Source: Chitinophaga rupis (GTDB lineage Bacteria > Bacteroidota > Bacteroidia > Chitinophagales > Chitinophagaceae). From it: a stretch of DNA of 64,000 nt. The stretch spans positions 186,001-250,000 of the forward strand of contig NZ_FOBB01000005.1 in NCBI RefSeq assembly GCF_900109685.1, read 5' to 3'. Positions 34,512 through 42,272 of this stretch are shown here, piece after piece (position 1 is the stretch's first letter; every line of letters starts with the position of its first letter). Under the pieces are notes generated by a model, which saw nothing but the letters and a program-made list of their open reading frames with translations, searched no databases and was not told the DNA's origin. The position numbers were made by a program, and so were the translations under genes.

Positions 34512-36683
34512 TTATAATCCCAGCTCCAGCTGATTTTGCACCAGGCTAAAATATTCAGACCTCCGCTGTACCAGCTGCAGATGACTGCCCTGTTCAACAA
34601 TTTCACCATTCTTAAGCACCACGATCTGGTCTGCATTTTTAACAGTCGACAATCTGTGTGCTATAATCACCACTGTTTTGCCTTTAAAGAAGCTTAGCAG
34701 GTTGTCCTGTATAATCTTCTCATTCTCCGCATCCAGGGCGCTGGTAGCCTCATCTAAAAGGAAATAATGCGGGTTTTTATACACCGCCCGGGCAATCAGG
34801 ATCCGTTGTTTCTGACCACCGGAAATACCATTCCCGGCAGCACCTATCTTTGTATTTGCTTTCAGTGGCAGGGACTCTATAAAATCAGTAATATTGGCTA
34901 TGCGCACTGCATGTCTGAACCGGACAGGGTCCAGTTCCCCGCCGGCAATAATATTCCGCTCAATTGTATCAGAGAAGATAAATCCGTCCTGCATTACCAC
35001 ACCGCAGTTCTCACGAAGATCCAGGGGAGAAATGGACGACAGTGGAAGATGATCAAAGAACACAGCTCCGGATGTTGGCTCATAGAATTTAAGCAGCAGC
35101 TTCATAAGCGTGGTTTTGCCGCTGCCACTGGCACCAACAATTGCAGTAGTTTTCCCATACGGAATGTTAAGATTGATATTCTTAAGGACAAGCGGGGAAG
35201 TACTGCTTCCATACCGGAAGCTTACATCCTTCATAAAGATCCCGCCCAAAGAAACAGGCGATAAGAACGGCTGTTCCTCCTCCTGGTGTAACTGGATCTC
35301 ATTCAATCTTTCCAGGCTAAGTTTCGCGTCCTGCAACGACCGGAAGAAGCTCACCAGCTGGTTAACAGGTGCATTCATCTGCCCTATAATAAAAGATACG
35401 CTCAGCAATTCTCCCAGCGTCATATGACCTTTTACAACATAGGTTGCGGACAAGAAGGTAACAATGATATTCTTCACCTGGTTGATCAGATCAAATACGG
35501 ATGACTGCAGCTGATCTAATTTTAAGATCCTGATATTGATCTTAAACAGCTTCCGCTGGATCTTCTCCCAGTTGCTTCGTTTAAAATCTTCCAGCTGACT
35601 CAGCTTCATCTCAGTTACTCCGTTGATGATCTCATAAATAGACTCCTGGTTCTCACTTCGGCGCTGAAACCGGTAATAGTCAAGAATGCGGCGCCTGCGG
35701 AGAAAGGAATAAGACCATAGAACAGATAATATAGTCAGGAATAGATAAACAGAGAGGATCTTGTAGTTATAATACCAAAGCACCCCCATAAACGCAGAAA
35801 ACGTCAGCATGGAGAATATCGTCAGCAAGCTTTGAGAGGTGAGGAAGATCTCTATACGCTCATGATCCTGTATCCGCTGATTGAAATCTCCCATCATTTT
35901 TGTTTCAAAGAACCGCACGGGCAACTTCAGCAGCTTACGCAGATAATCCGAGATAATGGTAATATTGATCTTTGCCCCAACATACAGCATCAGCCAGTTC
36001 CGGATCACCCCGATAAATAAGGTACCCAGGAATAATCCCAGCTGGGCCAATAGTATCAGGGAGATCAGGTTAAGATCCTTCCCATGAACGCCTTTGTCAA
36101 TAAGGTTTTGGGTAAGAAAGGGTAAAGCAAAGGTAATAACGCTGCCTGAAAACAGCAGCAGGAACATGAACCAGACCTGCTTCTTATAAGGACGCAAATA
36201 CCCAACCAGCTGCCCAAGCGATAAGTTCACTTCAGGAGCGGGGATGGAAAAAGAATAAAACTCCGGCAATGGTTCAAGGATCAATGCTACTCCTGTATTG
36301 CCGTCTGAGAACCATGACTTCTTAAAGTCTTCTTCTGATAAGGTGATCATCCCGTACCCCGGATCTGCAATTTTATAAACAGGTGTAGAAGAGAATGGGC
36401 GGCGCACTATCTTATGTAAAACAACAAAATGATTCTTGTTCCAGTGAAGAACGCAGGGCAGGGGCATTGTTGCCAGCACATCCAGGGTTAATTGTGCAGA
36501 AACGGCTTCCATACCAATCGTCTGGGCCGCTTCGCTGATACCGGCAAGCGACACCCCTTCCCGCGTAAGAAAAGAATGATCCCTCAGATACTTTAATGAA
36601 TACTTCCGGCCGTAAAAACCTGCTATCATCGACAAACAGGCCGGGCCGCAATCCATCTGATCGTGCTGCGCGACAAACTTCAT
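34512..36683 (-). CDS. Peptidase-containing ABC exporter (C39 protease, PCAT type)
   Basis: This 723-residue protein has an N-terminal C39 Cys protease: Cys12 in QMDCGPACLSM, His85 in NKNHFVVLH and Asp107 in ADPGYG. Six membrane helices follow (about 165-450). The ATPase domain has Walker A GASGSGKT (517-524), signature ISGGQKQR (from 620) and Walker B FLLDEATSALD (from 641). PCATs cut double-glycine leaders and export the core peptide. The substrate candidate is the GG peptide at 39.3-39.4 kb of the same operon. Its ATG overlaps the preceding stop by 4 bp. No HlyD-type membrane-fusion gene lies beside it. Confidence 0.95.
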   Translation of the reverse strand: MKFVAQHDQMDCGPACLSMIAGFYGRKYSLKYLRDHSFLTREGVSLAGISEAAQTIGMEAVSAQLTLDVLATMPLPCVLHWNKNHFVVLHKIVRRPFSSTPVYKIADPGYGMITLSEEDFKKSWFSDGNTGVALILEPLPEFYSFSIPAPEVNLSLGQLVGYLRPYKKQVWFMFLLLFSGSVITFALPFLTQNLIDKGVHGKDLNLISLILLAQLGLFLGTLFIGVIRNWLMLYVGAKINITIISDYLRKLLKLPVRFFETKMMGDFNQRIQDHERIEIFLTSQSLLTIFSMLTFSAFMGVLWYYNYKILSVYLFLTILSVLWSYSFLRRRRILDYYRFQRRSENQESIYEIINGVTEMKLSQLEDFKRSNWEKIQRKLFKINIRILKLDQLQSSVFDLINQVKNIIVTFLSATYVVKGHMTLGELLSVSFIIGQMNAPVNQLVSFFRSLQDAKLSLERLNEIQLHQEEEQPFLSPVSLGGIFMKDVSFRYGSSTSPLVLKNINLNIPYGKTTAIVGASGSGKTTLMKLLLKFYEPTSGAVFFDHLPLSSISPLDLRENCGVVMQDGFIFSDTIERNIIAGGELDPVRFRHAVRIANITDFIESLPLKANTKIGAAGNGISGGQKQRILIARAVYKNPHYFLLDEATSALDAENEKIIQDNLLSFFKGKTVVIIAHRLSTVKNADQIVVLKNGEIVEQGSHLQLVQRRSEYFSLVQNQLELGL

Positions 36684-37936
36684 AATACCCTTATGCCGTG
36701 GTGTTTATACAACAATCCTAAAATATAAAGGCCAATGGATTCATCCCAGTCTGGCAGTACTGCCAGCAAATCACTTACTAGCAGGGGCTTACCTTCATTA
36801 ATAGTATCAATCAGATTTTCAATGCAGGAGAAATATTTAAACTCCGTTTTAACACCTCTTACAAATATGTATAGTTTGGAAGAGGCTTGATAATACTGGA
36901 TCTTATAGGGTTTCTCTACTTCAATAGTATCAGTAACAAGCAATGTTCTGTTATCTGTTTTGGGGAAGGGATATGTCCGGTAACCGGCATTACTGAATAA
37001 TCCATACCGGAGATCCTTATAGGTTGCACGCAGCAGATCTTTGAAGCTGAGATCTTCCAGCTCAGGGGGGAGCTTATACAGGTCTAAAGTTTTATCCACC
37101 CCACCGGTATTATCCAGCGGATTGGTATCGGGCTTCAGCATGAGGGTAGATTTTTGTAAATACTGCTCTTTGATGATCGTTTGCAATCTTCCGGCAAAGT
37201 CATAATTGGCGCGGTTAAAACACCAGCAGGCAATAGCAATGGAAAGGCCTTCCTGGGTACCAACATGATAGGTGTTCTCAGGCATAAAATAAATATCCCC
37301 TTCATCAAAAGGGAATTTATTCGCATAGGGAGTGTATTTACTGATCGCTTTATTATTATATTTTTCTTCCCCTACCAGCGCCTCATATTCTGCATTATCC
37401 CAGGTATACATGGTTTTGGAACCGGGCCCCAAATGAAAATGGATCACACTCTTTCCCGGAAGGTCCAGGTGTATGCCCAGTGGAGTGCTGTCATAATTTC
37501 CTATAAACAGGGTGAAAATAATACCCTCAGTGGGCATTCCTGTTTTTTCTAACAATGGTGCTAATTTAAGGGCTATACGACGGGATAATTCCATGTTAAA
37601 CCGTTCTCCTTCATTGATGATCATCCCGAACTTTTTATCCCCAAAAGTCCGTTCAACCCAGGATTCTACTGTTTCACCGGGCAGGGGAGGATGATCGTAG
37701 ATCCGGAACATTTCATTCTTTTCTAATTGTTTGCCTTCTATGTATACGCGATAACCATGCTTGTCAGTACGCATACGTGCAAGATCTGCCAGTATTTCAA
37801 GAATATAGGTCCTCATAAGGGCCGTTTCATCTTTCGTCATGCAGTCTTTCATAACAGAAGTCCTGCTCATCTTTCCGGTGGTATCCAGGAACTCATCCCA
37901 CCAGACCGGGCTGAATGTGGTTACTGTCTTTTCCAT
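36680..37936 (-). CDS. JmjC/ribosomal-oxygenase-like protein 1 (putative peptide hydroxylase)
   Basis: This 418-residue protein shows a double-stranded beta-helix with an HxD...H iron triad candidate: His156 and Asp158 in GIHLDLPG and His224 in TYHVGTQEG. HFHLGPGSKTMYTWD lies at the place of the core beta-strands. The C-terminal about 80 residues (LIDTINEGKPLLVSDLLAVL) resemble the winged-helix tail of cupin_4 ribosomal oxygenases. Fe(II)/2-oxoglutarate enzymes of this group hydroxylate protein side chains, often His, Arg or Asp. That it acts on the nearby peptide is inference. It is paralogous to the next gene: 33 of 40 residues match around the first motif. Confidence 0.78.
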   Translation of the reverse strand: MEKTVTTFSPVWWDEFLDTTGKMSRTSVMKDCMTKDETALMRTYILEILADLARMRTDKHGYRVYIEGKQLEKNEMFRIYDHPPLPGETVESWVERTFGDKKFGMIINEGERFNMELSRRIALKLAPLLEKTGMPTEGIIFTLFIGNYDSTPLGIHLDLPGKSVIHFHLGPGSKTMYTWDNAEYEALVGEEKYNNKAISKYTPYANKFPFDEGDIYFMPENTYHVGTQEGLSIAIACWCFNRANYDFAGRLQTIIKEQYLQKSTLMLKPDTNPLDNTGGVDKTLDLYKLPPELEDLSFKDLLRATYKDLRYGLFSNAGYRTYPFPKTDNRTLLVTDTIEVEKPYKIQYYQASSKLYIFVRGVKTEFKYFSCIENLIDTINEGKPLLVSDLLAVLPDWDESIGLYILGLLYKHHGIRVL

Positions 37937-37942
37937 AATAAG

Positions 37943-39226
37943 TTAGTTTACTTTACGGATGCCATGAGCACCATAGATCATTTTCAGGATATAAAGACCA
38001 ATCTGTTTATCCCAGGTGGGATCAAGCAGGGAAAGCAGCTCGCTTACCGAATGCTCCTGTCCTTCATTGATCTTGTTTATTAATGATCTGATACCTTCAA
38101 AATCATTGAATTCGATTTTTACGCCTCTTACATATATATGTAATTTTCCACTGTATTCAGATTTACGATAGCGGATCTTAAAAGGCGCTTCCCGGATCAC
38201 CCGGTCATGGAGTTCAAATAATGGTTTTTCAGCTCCTACTAAAGGGCTGGTCCTGTATCCTGCATTGCTGGCTACAGAATATCGCAGCTCCCTGTATGCT
38301 TCCCGCATCAGATCCATATAACTGAGGCTGCTCAGCTCAGGAGGAATCGTAAATGCTTCCAGGATCTCTGCGATACCGTCAGTACTCTCAAGGGAGGATC
38401 TGTCAGGCGCCAGGATATCCTCATTTTTCTGGAGGAACTGTCTGTGGATCACCAGCTGCATCTTTTTTGCCAGCTTCTCTTTGGTAAGGTTATACTGCCA
38501 GAAAGTTACCGCCACAGAAAGCCCTTCCTGCTTGCCGATGTGGAATTCTCCTTCAGGCATGAAATACAGATCACCTTCTTCAAAAGAAAATTCAGTGGCA
38601 TAAGGTAGCAGGGAATCTACCTCTTCTCTTTTATATCCCTGTGAAAGCAGGTCGGCATATAGATCCTTATCCCAGGTATACATTGTCTTGGGGCCGGGGC
38701 CTAAATGGAAATGGATTACATTCTGGCCGGTAGGGTCCTTATGTATTCCAAGAGGAGTTTTATCATAATTACCAATAAACAAGGTGAAGTTAACGCCGTC
38801 ACGGGGAAAGCCTACTCTTTCAAACAGGTGTTCTGCCTTCAATGCGATTATAGTGGATAATTGAAGATTAAACTTCTCGCCGAGGTTAATGATCATTCCA
38901 AATTTCTTATCACCAAATACACGTGCAGACCATGTTTCCACATCTTCGCCTTCCAGCGGCGGCGCATCGTAGATCTGGCCCATTTCTTCCGTGTTAATGA
39001 TGCGGCCATTCACATATGCCCGGAAGCCATATTTTACCGTTCTTAATATACAGAGCTCTTTGAGTATATCTAAAACAAGGCTCCTTAATAATGCTGTTTC
39101 ATCCTTGTCCATACAATTTTTGAATACAGCGGTTTTGGTCTGGCCCTGTGTCACTTCAAGGAAATTATCCCACCATTCTGCACTGAATTTTTTTACATCG
39201 ATTTCCTGTAATGTTTCCATTGTCAT
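37943..39226 (-). CDS. JmjC/ribosomal-oxygenase-like protein 2 (putative peptide hydroxylase)
   Basis: This 427-residue paralog of the adjacent protein shares FGDKKFGMIIN, FTLFIGNYDKTPLGIH and HFHLGPGPKTMYTWD. Iron triad candidates are His162, Asp164 and His229 (GEFHIGKQEG). The winged-helix-like tail is kept (LINKINEGQEHSVSELLSLL). It stands 70 bp after the precursor gene and 6 bp before its paralog. Conservation of the triad in both copies argues that both are active, perhaps on different residues of the peptide. A second ATG six bases in (METLQEID) is an equally good start. Confidence 0.78.
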   Translation of the reverse strand: MTMETLQEIDVKKFSAEWWDNFLEVTQGQTKTAVFKNCMDKDETALLRSLVLDILKELCILRTVKYGFRAYVNGRIINTEEMGQIYDAPPLEGEDVETWSARVFGDKKFGMIINLGEKFNLQLSTIIALKAEHLFERVGFPRDGVNFTLFIGNYDKTPLGIHKDPTGQNVIHFHLGPGPKTMYTWDKDLYADLLSQGYKREEVDSLLPYATEFSFEEGDLYFMPEGEFHIGKQEGLSVAVTFWQYNLTKEKLAKKMQLVIHRQFLQKNEDILAPDRSSLESTDGIAEILEAFTIPPELSSLSYMDLMREAYRELRYSVASNAGYRTSPLVGAEKPLFELHDRVIREAPFKIRYRKSEYSGKLHIYVRGVKIEFNDFEGIRSLINKINEGQEHSVSELLSLLDPTWDKQIGLYILKMIYGAHGIRKVN

Positions 39227-39260
39227 GAATTTTAAAGGATAGAATATAGTATAGAGAGCA

Positions 39261-39284
39261 GAGAGAGTAGTTGCCTACTCCCTC
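39261..39284 (-). promoter_or_regulatory. Hairpin between the precursor gene and the modifying genes
   Basis: GAGGGAGTAG and CTACTCTCTC (minus-strand sense) form a 10-bp stem with one G-U pair and a GCAA tetraloop, 13-36 bp after the precursor stop. No T-tract follows, so it is not a terminator. It may stabilise the precursor mRNA or partly stop transcription so that peptide outnumbers enzyme. Confidence 0.55.
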
Positions 39285-39296
39285 CTTAAGATTTGA

Positions 39297-39449
39297 TTAT
39301 GCAGCTTCAACGCTATCATGGTCATGATGGTGACCTACGTCAACCGGGTCTACTTCTGCAGCACCGCCTACTACTAAGTTTTCTTCCATTGGGGTCAATA
39401 CTTTAACACCCAGAAAATCTGTCAGTTTTTGGATTTCTTCTTGTTTCAT
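39297..39449 (-). CDS. Double-glycine precursor peptide with His/Asp-rich core (candidate RiPP)
   Basis: This 50-residue ORF was found by reading the gap. The leader begins MKQEEIQKLTDFLGVKV and ends EENLVVGG at residues 22-29, a good C39-peptidase site (LxxxxGG with small residue next). Cleavage after Gly29 leaves a 21-residue acidic core that starts AAEVDPVDVG and then has HHHDHDSVEAA. It contains no Cys, Ser/Thr clusters or aromatic residues, so thioether or azole formation is unlikely. Four His and four Asp residues are candidates for hydroxylation. It lies between a TonB receptor and two oxygenase genes in the same orientation. It is too short for standard ORF calling. Confidence 0.82.
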   Translation of the reverse strand: MKQEEIQKLTDFLGVKVLTPMEENLVVGGAAEVDPVDVGHHHDHDSVEAA

Positions 39450-39581
39450 TTTAATTTGTTTTTGAAGTTAATAAAGGGGCATCTTGTTTTTTTTCTTTGG
39501 GTTACGAAATGCGTCAATTATTCCCGCAATTCTTGCGCAATGAATATCTTGTTGACTAAATACCGGTGGAAATATATAGGG

Positions 39582-41933
39582 TTAATTATTTGCTCGTTCT
39601 TTTTCTTCGTCGTTTCCGAAGCTCTTTTTTTCTATATTAATTTTTTTATTACCAAATTTGTACGTTGCTGAAATCCTTAAAAGCCGGTTATCGCTGTAAT
39701 CATAATACACCTGCCTGATGCCATCCGTATATACGGTACTGTAATTCCTGGCGGTCTTCAGGATATCCTGTACTACAAACGATAGCTGTATACTATTCTT
39801 CAGCAGGGAATATCTCAGGGCCAGGTCCAGGTTGGCCCGCGACCTATACTTATACAATAATGAATATTCAGGTGCCTGATACCAGAAGTTGATAGCCCCT
39901 TTTAAATATTTATTCAGAATAAAAGAATTGTTGCTACTCACATAGCATCCCCAGCTGTCTGTATTTTTCAGATTAACCGTCCTGATAAATTTTGAGGCTG
40001 AATAATAAACATCCACTTTCGTCTCACTTTCCCACCATTTTAGCCTGTTAAAACTAAACGATTCCGAAAATCCCATCTGATTGTTCGAATAAAAGTTCAG
40101 TTGTGTGAAGTATTGTACCTTGGTCACTTCATCCGCAAAGGGTACTTCTCCAAAACCATGACTTGCATGTGCATAGTAGACTGCTGTATAAAGTATATTC
40201 TTATACCCGTATTTCAACTCCACATTATCCGTGTACCTTGGCGTTAGAAAAGGGTTTCCCTCAGTGTAATTGTACGGGCTGGAATAGAACTTAAATGGAT
40301 TCAGGCTCGCATATCCCGGTCTTGAGATCCTCCTTCCATAATCTATTACCCATGAATGAATATCATCAGGAGCATAAGAAACAAAAAGGGTAGGGAAAAG
40401 CTGTGTATAGTCGTTCGTGTTCTCCTTGCCGTAGGTTACAGAATTACCTGTCGTATGAGTGTGCTCCAGCCGTAATCCTGCCTGTATCTGCCATTTCTTT
40501 CTGAATTGTTTATCCCCGGAAAGGTAAACGGCCGTTGTATTCTCTTTGTAATTAAAGATATTACTCTGCCCCGGGTTCAATACAGGCGTTCCTGTAGTTG
40601 TATTATAATATTTCAGATCGTTATTGGTGTCTGTAAATGATATTTTTGCCCCATACAGCATCTTTATCCCTCTTATGGGCGTTTCCATATCTGCCTTTGC
40701 TGTATAGTTATTCATTCCCTGTACACCAGCGTTTTTCGTTGACAGAAAAGTGGAATAGCCGGTTGTGCTAAAATCCCTGTTTGTATTGTTATTAAACTTA
40801 AAGTAGTCAAAGTTTAACAGGAGCTTACTCTTGGCAAGATCTATATCAGCATGCCAGTTCAGAGAGCTCGAATTTACTTTTCTTGCCGTGGTTGCAACGG
40901 TATTGAGAAGGGAATCTATATGATCATTACTGCTGATCACACCTGCGTCATATTCATCAATCACGGGTTTACTGTAGCTCCCGGAAAATAATAATCCCGT
41001 AGTCCATTTTTTGCCAACCCTATAATCTATACCCGCGTTAACCGTTGTGTAATTGATGTTTATTTTCTTGACAAAATCCGTGTTCCAGGATTGATCAGGG
41101 TAGTAAAGCTCATCTGTTTCCGTCCTTTTTCTGGCGCCTCTTTTATAATCCACACTGAACATAAAGGATAACTTGTCTTTCTGATAGTTGAAGTTGCCGC
41201 CAATGTTGCCCGCAGCATAGGAAGTTTGTGTGTAGCTGCTCAATACTGCGCCATTCCAGCTATTTACCTTTGCTTTTTTAAGTTTTATATTTATTAAACC
41301 GCTATTGCCTTCTGCATCATATTTTGCAGCAGGATTGGTGATCACCTCTATGCTTTTAATATTATCACTTTTAAGAGTGGCAAGAAAATTAACCAGGTCT
41401 TCTCCTGACAGCTGTAACACTCTGTCATCAATCATAACAGCTACGCTTCCTTTACCTGCCATGGATATCTGATTGTCCTGTACACGTACGCCGGGAGTTA
41501 TTCTGAGTGCATCCAGGGCATCTCCTCCTGAAGCTCCAATGGAATTTTCTACATTAAAAACCATCCTGTCAATTTTTCTTTCTATGAGCTGAGCTTTCCC
41601 TGCTACCACAACTTCTTTCAACTGTTTAGCGTTGTCTGGAAGCTGGATATTGATGGTGGTATCCCGGTTAATGTGAATGATCAGGGTTACTTTTTCGTAG
41701 TCGAGGCGTGAAATGAACATTCTGTACACACCCTGGGGTACTTGCTCGAAATTATAATTTCCCAGGCTGTCAGTATAGGCCGCAAAAAGAGTAACCGAAT
41801 CCTGTTTAAGTATTAATGTGACAAATTCTACTGCTCTATTTTCTTTATTGACTACCTTTCCCTGGATAGTTGATTGGGCGTAAGAAGCTGAAATAATAAA
41901 GATGAATAGGGTCATTAAATAGGATGATCTCAT
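39582..41933 (-). CDS. TonB-dependent receptor-like outer-membrane beta-barrel protein
   Basis: This 783-residue protein has a signal peptide (ISASYAQ). It has a carboxypeptidase-regulatory-like domain (about 22-95), a plug-like region (LKEVVVAGKAQLIERKIDRM, GSVAVMIDDRVLQLSGEDL, IEVITNPAAKYDAEGNSGLI) and an outer-membrane barrel of the OMP_b-brl_3 type. It lacks a SusD partner. It is the promoter-proximal gene of the peptide operon, suggesting import or sensing of the peptide or its metal complex, which is inference. Confidence 0.88.
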   Translation of the reverse strand: MRSSYLMTLFIFIISASYAQSTIQGKVVNKENRAVEFVTLILKQDSVTLFAAYTDSLGNYNFEQVPQGVYRMFISRLDYEKVTLIIHINRDTTINIQLPDNAKQLKEVVVAGKAQLIERKIDRMVFNVENSIGASGGDALDALRITPGVRVQDNQISMAGKGSVAVMIDDRVLQLSGEDLVNFLATLKSDNIKSIEVITNPAAKYDAEGNSGLINIKLKKAKVNSWNGAVLSSYTQTSYAAGNIGGNFNYQKDKLSFMFSVDYKRGARKRTETDELYYPDQSWNTDFVKKININYTTVNAGIDYRVGKKWTTGLLFSGSYSKPVIDEYDAGVISSNDHIDSLLNTVATTARKVNSSSLNWHADIDLAKSKLLLNFDYFKFNNNTNRDFSTTGYSTFLSTKNAGVQGMNNYTAKADMETPIRGIKMLYGAKISFTDTNNDLKYYNTTTGTPVLNPGQSNIFNYKENTTAVYLSGDKQFRKKWQIQAGLRLEHTHTTGNSVTYGKENTNDYTQLFPTLFVSYAPDDIHSWVIDYGRRISRPGYASLNPFKFYSSPYNYTEGNPFLTPRYTDNVELKYGYKNILYTAVYYAHASHGFGEVPFADEVTKVQYFTQLNFYSNNQMGFSESFSFNRLKWWESETKVDVYYSASKFIRTVNLKNTDSWGCYVSSNNSFILNKYLKGAINFWYQAPEYSLLYKYRSRANLDLALRYSLLKNSIQLSFVVQDILKTARNYSTVYTDGIRQVYYDYSDNRLLRISATYKFGNKKINIEKKSFGNDEEKERANN

Positions 41934-42073
41934 CTATGATCTGAATTTGTAATGGCTAAGTTAACATGAGGGCTGTTTTTTGTTGTGTTTCCCGAAAATA
42001 CATTAAAAATTAAATTGCCAAAATTTTTTTTCCGTATCAGCTAAATGTGCACTGCGGCGGCCATGCAGTGTTT

Positions 42074-42105
42074 CAAATGTAAGCATTGACAGTATTGAGG
42101 ATCAA
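42074..42105 (-). promoter_or_regulatory. Probable promoter of the receptor-peptide-oxygenase-exporter operon
   Basis: On the minus strand TACATTTG (42074-42081) matches the -7 consensus TAnnTTTG. A TTG at 42103-42105 gives a 21-nt spacer. Confidence 0.5.
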
Positions 42106-42189
42106 TCAACCGGACAGTAGAGTAAAAAAAAATTAAACATCAGTATTGGCGCACCTTGTTTGCCGTGGGTACAGTCAACAAAACAAAAA

Positions 42190-42237
42190 CTCCGTCAGAA
42201 GATGCCAGCAGTTATTTGCAAGGCACGCCCGACGGAG
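42190..42237 (-). terminator. Terminator of the siderophore-type receptor gene
   Basis: Minus-strand CTCCGTC pairs with GACGGAG (42231-42237 with 42190-42196) and is followed by TTTTTGTTTTG. It isolates the receptor from the peptide operon. Confidence 0.75.
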
Positions 42238-42272
42238 CCAGTAATTTTTAGAAAGGGAATACCCTGTTATTT

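Larger units (their letters stand above)
41934..42272. other. Intergenic region with operon promoter and upstream terminator
   Basis: This 339-bp gap has no ORF. It contains the terminator of the siderophore receptor (42190-42237), the probable promoter of the peptide operon (42074-42105), and an IR CACTGC/GCAGTG at 42050-42070 just after the -7 box. The resulting mRNA leader is about 140 nt. Confidence 0.55.

Noticed and set aside
39297..39449. Peptide gene as a lanthipeptide or sactipeptide precursor
   Set aside because: The core has no Cys and only one Ser, and no LanB/LanC/LanM or radical SAM gene is present.
39582..41933. Receptor before the peptide gene as a SusC of a glycan locus
   Set aside because: No SusD partner or glycosidase adjoins it, and the barrel looks like the OMP_b-brl_3 type rather than SusC.
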